Origin: CAZAQK01 sp046344715
GTDB taxonomy: Bacteria; Pseudomonadota; Alphaproteobacteria; Rickettsiales; SXRF01
Assembly (NCBI GenBank): GCA_046344715.1
Contig: JBKDKX010000009.1
Location: 1-64,000, forward strand
Direction: 5' to 3'
Length of the DNA: 64,000 nt
Position numbers and translations under genes: made by a program
The notes under the pieces: generated by a model
Told to the model about the DNA's origin: nothing
Databases searched by the model: none
What the model saw: the letters and a program-made list of their open reading frames with translations, nothing else
In this document: positions 44,594 to 53,739 of the stretch, piece after piece
Numbering within the stretch: the first letter of the stretch is position 1
How the letters are laid out: each line of letters begins with the position of its first letter

Positions 44594-45347
44594 CTTCTTT
44601 CACAGTTCGCATATACAGAGGTTGTGCCAGACGCGCATTTCTGCGTGTAAATTTTGCAACTTTAAACATTTGTTCTTTAGAAATCGTAATATGTTTTTTC
44701 ATGATGCGCCACTGAACGCCCTCTGTGCAGGGCGGTGTGGTAATTGAACCCGTGTAGGCATAATGTGCGAAGCTGTGAGGCAACAACAATGCTGGATTAA
44801 ATATAATAGTGTTACTTACATTATATTTTTCTGGCACGGCGGATAATGCGATATCAAGCTCTGGTTGAGCAGCGCCAATCTTTGTGAATACAGCAATAAT
44901 TAATTTTTTTCCTTCTATGCTCTCATGGTTAAATTGGATCTCCATAGGATAAAATGCACCCCGCACACCATGCTCACTAGGGGTATGAAAATGAATGGAT
45001 TTGAGCAAATAGGTTTTACCTTCTTCAATATAAAATAGTTCGCTGATTGGCTGAATTTCAAATGTGTAACCAATATTCTGCAAGCGCATTTCGCCAGAGT
45101 TATAATTAAATGTTGGCACATCAGCGCGTATTTCTTCAGTCCGCCCGATATGTACAGGGGACTGCTCGGTACCTATACCACAAGCAGCAAAAGCCGGTGT
45201 GATTAATCCCCATTCTTCTTGTCCTGTATAATCATTGTCGTAGCTCCAGACCGCTTCTTTTTTTGGTTGAACATGAGGTGCTGTCTGTGCAAATACAGAA
45301 ACAGTTGTAAGCATTAATAAGCAAAAGAATTTGACTAGGTAATACAT
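44586..45347 (-). CDS. Exported alpha-carbonic anhydrase homologue lacking a zinc ligand
   Basis: A 253-residue alpha-class carbonic anhydrase relative with signal peptide (FFCLLMLTTVSVFAQ). Conserved parts are GTEQSPVHI, SIHFHTPSEHGVRG (zinc ligands His119 and His121) and TGSITTPPCTEGVQW. The third ligand, expected in the pattern E-x-H-x-x-H, reads MEIQFNH: Gln138 stands at the His position (codon CAA). The proton-shuttle His is also replaced, by Tyr94 in NIGYTFEI. The protein may be inactive or use another metal geometry. It precedes no obvious partner gene. Confidence 0.85.
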   Translation of the reverse strand: MYYLVKFFCLLMLTTVSVFAQTAPHVQPKKEAVWSYDNDYTGQEEWGLITPAFAACGIGTEQSPVHIGRTEEIRADVPTFNYNSGEMRLQNIGYTFEIQPISELFYIEEGKTYLLKSIHFHTPSEHGVRGAFYPMEIQFNHESIEGKKLIIAVFTKIGAAQPELDIALSAVPEKYNVSNTIIFNPALLLPHSFAHYAYTGSITTPPCTEGVQWRIMKKHITISKEQMFKVAKFTRRNARLAQPLYMRTVKEVN

Positions 45348-45355
45348 GCGTAAGC

Positions 45356-45805
45356 CTATTGTTTAATATTTTGACCCCATTCTTCGATGAGCTTTTTTTG
45401 CATACGCTCAAGTGAAGCTATTCTATATTCATACATGAGTGTCATAATAAAGCTGCCGATAATACGACATAAAAAAATCAATACCCAGCCGAGTGCCGCC
45501 CCACCATACACTATCAACCAATTCATAGGGTTACTCATGAATTCTACGGGATCAAAGGGGTCAGCATAAACTACAGCTTCAATCATAGGTGCAATCACTG
45601 GAAGCAGTGCAGATAGGTTACATGCGCCTATCGTCTTAAAAAGTGGCAATCCGTGATGGTTATCCATAAAATATGCCACCAGCGTTGGCAGCATGGCAAG
45701 CATAATAAAAATAAACCCAAGCTGCAGAATAACTACTGCCGCAAAGCAAAAAATGAGTAGTAATGGCAGGAGAATTTTATTCAGTTTGGTTTTGGCTTTA
45801 CTCAT
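45356..45805 (-). CDS. Small membrane partner of the pseudokinase
   Basis: A 149-residue protein with hydrophobic segments at about 10-25, 27-45, 60-80 and 95-120, and an amphipathic basic C-terminus (RIASLERMQKKLIEEW). Family not recognised. Its ATG overlaps the stop of the pseudokinase gene (ATGA), so the two are coupled and may act together in the inner membrane. Confidence 0.6.
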   Translation of the reverse strand: MSKAKTKLNKILLPLLLIFCFAAVVILQLGFIFIMLAMLPTLVAYFMDNHHGLPLFKTIGACNLSALLPVIAPMIEAVVYADPFDPVEFMSNPMNWLIVYGGAALGWVLIFLCRIIGSFIMTLMYEYRIASLERMQKKLIEEWGQNIKQ

Positions 45806-47895
45806 GGTTGTGTTGGCTCGCTTACTGTGTATATGGTGACAAAAAGAATGATATAAGCTAGAATCTTTGCAATCCTGAGTGCCATTCGCATGCTGCGAAT
45901 CGCGTAGCCGTCGCCTCGTTTTAAGGCAGCAATTTCACGTACGCTTGCGTGGTAAATGTGGTGAGCATTTGCATAGCCTCTGGTATCAGCTGTTGAATAT
46001 CCTGAATCAATAATAGCTGCTGCCATATTTTGCGTATATCCTGTTTCTGCCGCATCCAGAATTTTTTTCTTAATTTGTTGGCGCAAGGTTCTCCCACGAA
46101 TACAATGCATTGTGGGTAGTATGCGTGATGCAAGCCAGTGGGTTAACCCTGGTAATTGCAGCGTGCCACAACGATATTGTGCGGTAGATATAAGTTTTAG
46201 AACGACAATATCATTACTATTTGCCAGAGCAGGAATTATTTCCAGCTCGTGCAGCTTGATGTTATGTTGAATGTTAAGCTTTGCGGCAAGATACGCAAAA
46301 ATATGCCTGTCCAGTGGCTCTGTATTTCTAGAAAGCGTTGCGGCCATGCTATCAAGGTGAGTGAGTAGTGCAGGCAGATTATCGATATATCTGCCTGCCA
46401 ACATTGGGCTTAAGCAAGGAAGTTCGGGAGTTAGTTCATATATAATTCGTTCAATACCAAAACCCAAACCGGTATTTCGCATAGACAGTCTAATCCTATC
46501 AAGCTTCTGATTGGCATTTTTAATTTCCTGAGGAATTAGTTTATCTTCATTGAAATGCTGGCTGTTCATCCATGTACTTGCCATATTCAGATCTATAAAA
46601 CGCGCCAGTAAATTAAATTCCTTCTCTTGTTTGCCAAAATAATATTCAGCGCATAGTGTATCAATACCATCAAGAAACATGGAAATCGGACTCATGCGAA
46701 TTGGCCCTGCGGGATCCAGAGCCAGCAACATTCTCATGAGTTGTTCATTGAATTGCACCTCATCTTTTGCATTAAGATCGTGGATTGTCTTAATGATGCG
46801 CGTGAGGTTTTCTGAAACAGGCTTATTTCTTAGGCTGACGGTTGTCCACTGTACAATTTTATTGTGCTGAATTGCTTCAGGAATATTGACCCAGTTCTCA
46901 AACATTATATGCGCAAGCTCTCGCTTTGATCTTGCTGTTTTATTACTAAATTCAAATGCTCTGGGCGTTTCTCTGGGAGTTGGTGGTTCTAATACATGTA
47001 AGCGTTTTCCATCTATCCATGGTTTGATGTATTTCCATGTCCAGCGATCTTCTGGATCATAACTCAGTACGCCCCGCAGTAAATCATCAAAACGATCGGA
47101 ATGATCTTTGTTGCGTGTAAGTGTGTAATAGGGACCTTCCTGAAATATTTGATTGATAAGATATTCCTTGGGCATAGAGGCAAAATGTTGTTTTCCAAAC
47201 ATAGCTTCCAGCAACAAAACAGCGATGGCATAAAAATCCGTTGTGTTGGTGCCGTTACCCTTACCTGCAGGATGCGCCTGCATCCGCTCCAGTGATTCGT
47301 AGTAATAATATTGCGAATAGCCGCAAGGTTCTGAGGCGCATTCACCCAGCACGGGGATGTCTTGAAAATATATATTATCGGGATTAATGCGCCCATGTGT
47401 AATGTCCATCATGGCAAGATCATTTGCAAGTGTTGCCAGTGGGGTAGCTAAAGTGCGTGCTAAAAATTGTTCACCTAATACACCGGCATTGGCAAGTATA
47501 TCCGAAAGTTTCTGGCCACGCGGGCGATCATACACCAGTACAAAACGTTCGGCATCAGGGTGTGAAAGATTAACGGTACCATATGCAACAAGCTGAAGAA
47601 GATTAGGATTGTTATAACGTTTGAGTTTTTCAAGTATACGAAAACGTTGTACGGTGCCTGGCTTGCATACAAGCGCGTATAATCGACGTGCACCATCTGT
47701 GATATCGGCTACGGAATACGCTATTGCTGTCTTGGTGTTTAATTCTGGAAGTGGTAACGACAATTCAATTCTATACTTGGAATCGAGAATGTCTTTGGGT
47801 TTTGTTGCTTGTGGTAGAACGTAGCTCTTGAGAAAATCATTGCATTGCGCCAGCAAATGCGCGTCATTTTTATTTTCTGTATTTGCTTCAGCCAT
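45802..47895 (-). CDS. Membrane-anchored Ser/Thr pseudokinase
   Basis: A 697-residue protein with an N-terminal protein-kinase-like fold (about 35-310) and a C-terminal membrane helix (about 672-692). The ATP-lysine region looks like RLYALVCKPG (Lys78). The catalytic-loop motif H-R-D-x-K-x-x-N is changed to HGRINPDN (167-174), so the catalytic Asp is Arg169, and no DFG is seen; the corresponding place reads VLGECA. The later helices with DFYAIAVLLLEAMFGKQ and the motif DPEDRWTW resemble the kinase C-lobe. Residues 320-670 are a helical domain without known relatives to me. A signalling scaffold at the inner membrane is the most likely role. Confidence 0.72.
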   Translation of the reverse strand: MAEANTENKNDAHLLAQCNDFLKSYVLPQATKPKDILDSKYRIELSLPLPELNTKTAIAYSVADITDGARRLYALVCKPGTVQRFRILEKLKRYNNPNLLQLVAYGTVNLSHPDAERFVLVYDRPRGQKLSDILANAGVLGEQFLARTLATPLATLANDLAMMDITHGRINPDNIYFQDIPVLGECASEPCGYSQYYYYESLERMQAHPAGKGNGTNTTDFYAIAVLLLEAMFGKQHFASMPKEYLINQIFQEGPYYTLTRNKDHSDRFDDLLRGVLSYDPEDRWTWKYIKPWIDGKRLHVLEPPTPRETPRAFEFSNKTARSKRELAHIMFENWVNIPEAIQHNKIVQWTTVSLRNKPVSENLTRIIKTIHDLNAKDEVQFNEQLMRMLLALDPAGPIRMSPISMFLDGIDTLCAEYYFGKQEKEFNLLARFIDLNMASTWMNSQHFNEDKLIPQEIKNANQKLDRIRLSMRNTGLGFGIERIIYELTPELPCLSPMLAGRYIDNLPALLTHLDSMAATLSRNTEPLDRHIFAYLAAKLNIQHNIKLHELEIIPALANSNDIVVLKLISTAQYRCGTLQLPGLTHWLASRILPTMHCIRGRTLRQQIKKKILDAAETGYTQNMAAAIIDSGYSTADTRGYANAHHIYHASVREIAALKRGDGYAIRSMRMALRIAKILAYIILFVTIYTVSEPTQP

Positions 47896-47977
47896 TGCTC
47901 CGCCGTGAATGCATTATGCAATCGCACAAAGTCTATTAGCAACATCTTAATAAACCGTGAAAACTTCCTTAAAGTGA

Positions 47978-49270
47978 TTAGTCCTCAAAAGGGTCGGTAA
48001 CGAGGATAGTGTCCTCACGTTTAGGGCTGGTCGAGAGCAGTGCTACGTTACACTCAATCAACTCTTCAATACGGCGAATATATTTGATTGCCTGGGCTGG
48101 TAGTTCTGCCCAGCTTTTGCGACCGTGTGTGCTTTCTGACCAACCTGGCATTTCTTCGTAAATTGGCTCGATCTCTGCCTGAATTTTCATGGATGCAGGC
48201 AGGTAATCGTACATCTTACCATTATGCTTGTAGCCCACACAGATTTTTACCGTATCAAACCCGTCCAATACATCCACTTTGGTGAGCGCGATGCCGTTGA
48301 TGCCGGAAATTTTGATAGCTTGGCGCACCAGCACGGCATCGAACCATCCACAGCGGCGTGGGCGGCCGGTAACAGTGCCAAATTCGTGGCCGATTTTACC
48401 GATTTTCTGACCAATTTCATCACTCAGCTCGGTAGGGAATGGGCCACTGCCAACGCGTGTGGTGTATGCTTTGGTAATGCCAAGTACATAGCCAATGCCG
48501 TTCATGCCCATGCCGGATCCAACGGTTGCCATGCCTGCGATAGTGTTTGATGAGGTAACGTAGGGGTAGGTGCCGTGGTCAACATCAAGCATGGTGCCTT
48601 GTGCACCTTCAAACAATATGCGGTTGCCTTCGCGTTTCAATTGGTGCAGCAGGTGCCACACAGGGGTAGAGAATGCTAGAATTTTAGGAGCAATCTGGAG
48701 GAGTGGTTTGAGTATATCATCAACCGTCATCGTCGGTGCATTGGCTGCATTCAGCAACGCATTATGATACACTAGCAGATTCTCGATTTTATCGCGCAGC
48801 AGGCCTTCATCGGCGAGGTCGCACACGCGCACGGCGCGGCGAGCCACTTTATCTTCATACGCAGGGCCAATGCCACGGCCTGTAGTGCCGATTTTGCCTT
48901 TGCCGCGAATGGCTTCCGCCATCTGGTCAACCTTACGGTGAACAGGCAAAATCAGTGGCGCATTTTCTGCAATGCGTAAATTCTCCGGGGTTACTTTCAC
49001 ACCAAGTTTGCCCACGTTATCGATTTCTTCCAGAAGTGCGAACGGATCAACCACTACACCATTGCCGATGATGGAGAGTTTCCCTTCACGGACGATACCT
49101 GAAGGCAGGAGTGACAATTTATACGTCTTGCCATCAATTACCAGCGTGTGGCCGGCATTATGCCCGCCCTGAAAACGAACCACTACCTGTGCGCGTTCTG
49201 ACAACCAGTCAACTACTTTGCCTTTGCCCTCATCACCCCATTGAGAGCCAATTACCACTACATTTGTCAT
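47978..49270 (-). CDS. purA: Adenylosuccinate synthetase
   Basis: First committed step from IMP to AMP (430 residues). The N-terminus VVVIGSQWGDEGKGKVVDWL holds the GTP loop; GGHNAGHT, GTTGRGIGPAYEDK and LFEGAQGTMLDVDHGTYP are family signatures. All catalytic regions look intact. Its start overlaps the stop of hisZ. Confidence 0.97.
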   Translation of the reverse strand: MTNVVVIGSQWGDEGKGKVVDWLSERAQVVVRFQGGHNAGHTLVIDGKTYKLSLLPSGIVREGKLSIIGNGVVVDPFALLEEIDNVGKLGVKVTPENLRIAENAPLILPVHRKVDQMAEAIRGKGKIGTTGRGIGPAYEDKVARRAVRVCDLADEGLLRDKIENLLVYHNALLNAANAPTMTVDDILKPLLQIAPKILAFSTPVWHLLHQLKREGNRILFEGAQGTMLDVDHGTYPYVTSSNTIAGMATVGSGMGMNGIGYVLGITKAYTTRVGSGPFPTELSDEIGQKIGKIGHEFGTVTGRPRRCGWFDAVLVRQAIKISGINGIALTKVDVLDGFDTVKICVGYKHNGKMYDYLPASMKIQAEIEPIYEEMPGWSESTHGRKSWAELPAQAIKYIRRIEELIECNVALLSTSPKREDTILVTDPFED

Positions 49271-50418
49271 GCCTTGCGCAACTCCTTCAACTGTCCGTCT
49301 ATCAGTATGTAATTACAATTCAGCCGTATGGCTTCCAAATCGTCATTGCCGTATTCCGCCAGCGCGTACACAGTGGCATAGCCTTCCGCGCGCAATTTGG
49401 CAGCGGCATTTTCATCTTTTTGGCTTGCCACCAGCACGCGTTTTTGTGGTGCAGAATGTGGCAGCATCTCTGCCAGCGTTTCCACATACAGCGTAAAACC
49501 GGTGGCTTCTGTATCCGTTTCCAGTGTTTTGCCTTCCACCAGATAACGGCCACCACGGCCAACTTCACACGAAGAGCCAGGAACGAATAATGAAAAACTG
49601 ATACCGGAGTGATAATTCAGGCCACGCATTTCTGTGGCATCGATGGTGATTGCCCATTCTTTTTTGCCGATATTTCTAAGAATATGAAACACCTGCGCCA
49701 GATCTTTACATTGGTTGCGTGCTTTTTCCGGTAAATCGAGGCGGCTGATAATATCCAGTGCCTTGTCGGCGGGCCCAGCACACTGCAATAATTCAATCAG
49801 TGAATCACGGTATATGAAGTGGAAGGTGCGTATGGTGGGAATATCTTTATGCGCAATAGCCGCCATCAGTTCGGTAAGTTGCGTGTTATCCAACTTATCG
49901 GTGGCAAGCAGTGCACTTACGATACCAGGCAAATTCAAATCTATTGAAAGGTCTTTTACCCCAACACGATGCACTGCTTCTGCTGCCACGCGGATAACTT
50001 CTGCATCTGCTTCAGCCGATGAAGCGCCGATGAGTTCAATACCTGCTTGCCGCAGCTGCCTGTCGCCACGCAGCTGTTCACCCTGCATACGCAGTATCAG
50101 TCCGTTATAGCACACGCGAAGTGGGCGGGGGGTGGTGGCCATGCGGGTTGCCGCAATGCGCGCAATTTGCAGGGTTATGTCAGCGCGCAAGCCCATAACC
50201 TTATGGGCACCCGGATCCATCACGCGGAAAATCTGTGCAGAGAGTGCTGTGCCACGACCGGCAAGCAAATTTTCGCTATATTCAAGCAAGGGAGGAGCCA
50301 CCTGCTCATAGCCAAAACTTTCGAATGTCCGAAGCAAGCTGCCAGCAATCTCTGACTGCTGACGCGCATAGGGCGGCAGAAGATCATAACATCCGGCAGG
50401 AAGTAGCGGTTTAGACAT
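49267..50418 (-). CDS. hisZ: ATP phosphoribosyltransferase regulatory subunit
   Basis: HisZ (383 residues) is a catalytically inactive relative of histidyl-tRNA synthetase that pairs with short-form HisG. It starts with LLPAGCYDLLPPYARQQ; the motif VMGLRADITLQIARIAA corresponds to class II motif 2, and GRGGRYLVEGK to motif 3, with loss of the HisRS-specific histidine motifs. hisG is not adjacent. The pairing hisZ-purA is frequent in alphaproteobacteria and explains the coupling seen here. Confidence 0.9.
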   Translation of the reverse strand: MSKPLLPAGCYDLLPPYARQQSEIAGSLLRTFESFGYEQVAPPLLEYSENLLAGRGTALSAQIFRVMDPGAHKVMGLRADITLQIARIAATRMATTPRPLRVCYNGLILRMQGEQLRGDRQLRQAGIELIGASSAEADAEVIRVAAEAVHRVGVKDLSIDLNLPGIVSALLATDKLDNTQLTELMAAIAHKDIPTIRTFHFIYRDSLIELLQCAGPADKALDIISRLDLPEKARNQCKDLAQVFHILRNIGKKEWAITIDATEMRGLNYHSGISFSLFVPGSSCEVGRGGRYLVEGKTLETDTEATGFTLYVETLAEMLPHSAPQKRVLVASQKDENAAAKLRAEGYATVYALAEYGNDDLEAIRLNCNYILIDGQLKELRKA

Positions 50419-50521
50419 AAGCTCTTTAATTCATTGAAATCACGGATAATTGGTTTAGAAGATTAGGCACGATTGTCAATCATACTTCGCTAAAATCCTC
50501 ACTTTTCTTAAGGTTAACCCT

Positions 50522-50773
50522 ATGAATCCCGAATGGATTGGCTTGCTGGCTGCGATACTTACAACAGCAGCCTATGTTCCTCAAACTATTAAAGTTCTGA
50601 GAGAAAAACACACGAAGAGCCTTTCGTTGGGCATGTATCTGATGATAACAGCCGGCATTGGCCTGTGGTTTATTTATGGAATGATGCTTGGTAGCCCATC
50701 GCTCATGCTGGCCAACGGCATTACGTTTTTAATGGCTCTCACCATCCTTATCATGAAAATTCGCCACGGCTGA
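50522..50773 (+). CDS. SemiSWEET-type PQ-loop sugar transporter
   Basis: An 83-residue protein with three membrane helices. The PQ motif is AYVPQTIKVLREK, followed by KSLSLGMYLMITAGIGLWF, the SemiSWEET signature. Such units dimerise to move sugars by facilitated diffusion. An AAGG-type ribosome-binding site precedes the ATG at 50522. The end overlaps the convergent pssA gene by 45 bases. Confidence 0.88.
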   Translation: MNPEWIGLLAAILTTAAYVPQTIKVLREKHTKSLSLGMYLMITAGIGLWFIYGMMLGSPSLMLANGITFLMALTILIMKIRHG

Positions 50774-51532
50774 TGCTGCCTTGTATCTGTTCCAACTGCG
50801 GGCACTGAAAAATATTGAACAAAGATACGCAAGGCTTACCACCGAAAGCGTCATCCATGGCTCAATGATAAACAGTGTCAGCAGCGCAGAGGATACTAGC
50901 ATAAAAAATGGAATCATCTCATGTTTGATACGTATATTTTTGCCAGAAAACGTAGGAATACGGCTGGCCATAAGCGTGCCAATAATCAGCGTATAGGACG
51001 CAATAAACATGGCAGGGGGTGTATAATCTTCTGGTAATTGCAGAGTTATCACAAGCGGCAGCAGGCACAATAAGCCACCGGCAGGCGAAGGCACGCCGGT
51101 GAAAAATTTATTTTCCCATGGTTGCTTATCTTCATCAAACAGTCCGGTATTAAAACGCGCAAGGCGTAGTGCGGTACACACAGCAAAATACAGTGTAACG
51201 GCCCAGCCAATTCCACGAATATCATGCAGTGCCCAGAGATATATAATCAGCGCAGGAGCAACGCCAAAACACACAAAGTCAGAAAGAGAATCCAGCTGGG
51301 CGCCAAATAGGCTGGTGGCACCAAGCATTCGCGCAACACGGCCATCCATACCATCTATAATGGCTGCTGCAATAATGAAGCCTACAGACAGTTCCCACCT
51401 GCCAATAATGGCAAAACGTATGGCAGATAAGCCACAGCACAGGCCAGCCAGCGTAATCATATTGGGGAACAGCCGTGATAGTGGCTGTTCTTTTAACTTA
51501 CGGCGTGGGCGGTCAGTATGGCGACGTTTCAT
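50729..51532 (-). CDS. pssA: CDP-diacylglycerol-serine O-phosphatidyltransferase
   Basis: Makes phosphatidylserine (267 residues). The CDP-alcohol phosphotransferase motif is DGMDGRVARML followed by GAQLDSLSD (D-G-x2-A-R-x8-G-x3-D-x3-D form). About eight membrane helices follow a basic N-terminus, as in the type II enzyme. It starts on the stop codon of psd, its pathway partner. Confidence 0.95.
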   Translation of the reverse strand: MKRRHTDRPRRKLKEQPLSRLFPNMITLAGLCCGLSAIRFAIIGRWELSVGFIIAAAIIDGMDGRVARMLGATSLFGAQLDSLSDFVCFGVAPALIIYLWALHDIRGIGWAVTLYFAVCTALRLARFNTGLFDEDKQPWENKFFTGVPSPAGGLLCLLPLVITLQLPEDYTPPAMFIASYTLIIGTLMASRIPTFSGKNIRIKHEMIPFFMLVSSALLTLFIIEPWMTLSVVSLAYLCSIFFSARSWNRYKAASAVANFHDKDGESH

Positions 51533-52248
51533 CAGTGCTTCGTTCCTACGCGTTCGCCCTCTGAACTTTTCAGGTCAGCGATGATGGTTTCACCACCAAC
51601 GGCGGTCTGACCTTCGATAACAAGCGGTACCACATCAGGTGGCAGATATACATCGGTACGGCTGCCGAACCGGATGATGCCGAACTTCTCACCGGTTTTA
51701 ACTGACTGGCCAGCTTTAAGGTCACACAAAATACGGCGGGCAACCAGCCCCGCAATCTGCACCACACCCACGGTCATATCATCCGGTGTAGTGATTTTGA
51801 TGCTCTGACGCTCATTTTCCTCACTGGCTTTATCGAGAGAGGCATTCAGAAATTTACCGTGTTGGTAATGCAGTTTGCTGATGCTGCCTTCAATCGGTAT
51901 GCGGTTCACATGCACGTTGAACACATTGAGGAAAATGCTGACGCGCACACGCTCGGCGCTGCCTAAATCCAGTTCTGCCGGTGGCACGCATTTGCAGATT
52001 TTTTGCACCACACCATCGGCTGGGCTTACAATCAGCCCCTCGCGCAGTGGAGTTACACGTTCCGGATCACGAAAGAAATATACGCACCATGCGGTTGCCA
52101 CAATACCGATGCAGCCAAAACCACTCCACACCATGCTAAGTGCCAAAGATACTATGGCAAAGATGGCAATGAACATCCAGCCCGCAGGATGAATGGGCAC
52201 AAACACACTTTTAATGGTTTGCAGTAAATGGTTATCTTCTGGTTTCAT
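51532..52248 (-). CDS. psd: Phosphatidylserine decarboxylase proenzyme
   Basis: Converts phosphatidylserine to phosphatidylethanolamine. The 238-residue short form has two N-terminal membrane segments (about 20-55), the segment FLNVFNVHVNRIPI, and the self-cleavage site GS in IIRFGSRTDVYLP, where Ser becomes the pyruvoyl group. Coupled to pssA, so phosphatidylethanolamine synthesis is made from one transcript. Confidence 0.95.
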   Translation of the reverse strand: MKPEDNHLLQTIKSVFVPIHPAGWMFIAIFAIVSLALSMVWSGFGCIGIVATAWCVYFFRDPERVTPLREGLIVSPADGVVQKICKCVPPAELDLGSAERVRVSIFLNVFNVHVNRIPIEGSISKLHYQHGKFLNASLDKASEENERQSIKITTPDDMTVGVVQIAGLVARRILCDLKAGQSVKTGEKFGIIRFGSRTDVYLPPDVVPLVIEGQTAVGGETIIADLKSSEGERVGTKH

Positions 52249-52314
52249 GACCTACCTGTTTGCTGTGAGAAATGCCTTATAACAGACTAATTCTAGTTTG
52301 TCATGTTTAGGGTA

Positions 52315-53739
52315 TTAGTGGCGTGAATGGTTGATTTCTAGGTGTTTATCCGGTGTTTTGTCCTGTATCTTTTTAGGAGGCAGGATGCGCTGATCAATCG
52401 GTATAAACACTTCTTTCCCCTGATGTTTTATTTGTAAATAAAACTGTACTGGCCCATCAAATGTAGGTGTTACATGGAAACTGAGGATAGGCCCACCGCG
52501 CTGTGAATCTTTCTGTGGCTCCTTTCCTAACGGATGGCAATGGAGAATCTCTTTCCTGTCGGTACTGAACCCAACCAGATGTGCGTATGCGCCCATGAGC
52601 GGTTCCAATGTTTTTAGAGGGTGTCCAGTGTTATCAGTGAATTCCACGCTAACGATTGAATCGGCATGTTTTTGTAATGGAATATCTGAATTCCAGCGTA
52701 CATTGATACCTTCTTTATTCGTTTCGGTATATGGTTTTGCAGGTGCAGTTGGGCGTATGCCTGTGTATGGCACCAATGCAAAGGTTCGTTGCATCTGATT
52801 GGTTTTTGCAGCGGTGAATTCTGCCCATGCGCGGTAGCCATTAGATGTTTTTGGGTTGAAACTGAACGTAAATTCACCCGCAGTTGTGGTCGGCTCAGGG
52901 TGAACGTGTTGGTAGTCTTTCAAGCTATCATCTACCACAAACACATGCAGTTTGCGTGTATGCACCACAGCGAGTTCTTCATCACGCAGTGGCGTGCCAT
53001 CTTTATGGGTAATGGTAAGTATTGCTTTGGAAGATTTTTCCATGCGTATCTGCATGGTGTAATCATTGGCGATGTCATGATGCGGTTTTTGCGTTTCATC
53101 ACTATCCATCATGAAGGCAAGCGCCGCAGGTAGCAGTGACACACCGCAGGTGAGAAAGTGCGGAATGGTTGCGGCAACACCGCTTAATCCCGTAAAATTC
53201 ATGGCCGATGCGCCGATGCTGCCTAGTGTGGAATCTACCGCGCCGATTACGGAGCTGGTAAAAGCTGCGTCTCCACCAAGACTTGCAAGAAAAATAATGC
53301 CTGAGCCAAGAGCAGTAAGCACGGTAGGTAGGGCAATAAGCGCACTGGTGGCAAGGGCGGCATATTTTATTACCTTGCCCCATTTTATTTTTGCGGTGTT
53401 ATCTTCTCGCCGTTCTATGAACTTGCCAAGCATGACGCCACCAATACCCACCAGTGCAGTGGCGGCAGAATTAAATAATCCGCCCTCGGCTAATTTGCTG
53501 CCAACGAGCGGAACTCCTCTCAGCAGTCTATTAATATCACTCGCCCAGCCACTGCCAACTTCTTCATGTAATATCCACATGGATTCTGCGGCTTTGTCAG
53601 CACTGCCAATACCGATGGCTGGCAATATGTGTGGTGCAAGAATAATAGCACCACCTGCAATCGCACTGCCTATAGCAATATTTCTAAGCAGGTGACTCTG
53701 ACCAGTATGTTCTGCGTGTTGATGGTTGTGTTCCTGCAT
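52315..53739 (-). CDS. His-rich membrane protein with YtkA-like extracytoplasmic domain
   Basis: A 474-residue protein that begins with a His-rich tail (MQEHNHQHAEHTGQSH), followed by about four membrane helices (20-220), then two beta-rich domains. The second part shows LHVFVVDDSLKDYQHVHPEP and later YAHLVGFSTDRKEILHCHP, repeated His-containing motifs known from YtkA/FixH-like proteins linked to metal, especially copper, handling. It follows the Sco-like gene with a TGATG overlap, so both are likely one unit. A role in periplasmic copper delivery or tolerance is inferred. Confidence 0.65.
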   Translation of the reverse strand: MQEHNHQHAEHTGQSHLLRNIAIGSAIAGGAIILAPHILPAIGIGSADKAAESMWILHEEVGSGWASDINRLLRGVPLVGSKLAEGGLFNSAATALVGIGGVMLGKFIERREDNTAKIKWGKVIKYAALATSALIALPTVLTALGSGIIFLASLGGDAAFTSSVIGAVDSTLGSIGASAMNFTGLSGVAATIPHFLTCGVSLLPAALAFMMDSDETQKPHHDIANDYTMQIRMEKSSKAILTITHKDGTPLRDEELAVVHTRKLHVFVVDDSLKDYQHVHPEPTTTAGEFTFSFNPKTSNGYRAWAEFTAAKTNQMQRTFALVPYTGIRPTAPAKPYTETNKEGINVRWNSDIPLQKHADSIVSVEFTDNTGHPLKTLEPLMGAYAHLVGFSTDRKEILHCHPLGKEPQKDSQRGGPILSFHVTPTFDGPVQFYLQIKHQGKEVFIPIDQRILPPKKIQDKTPDKHLEINHSRH

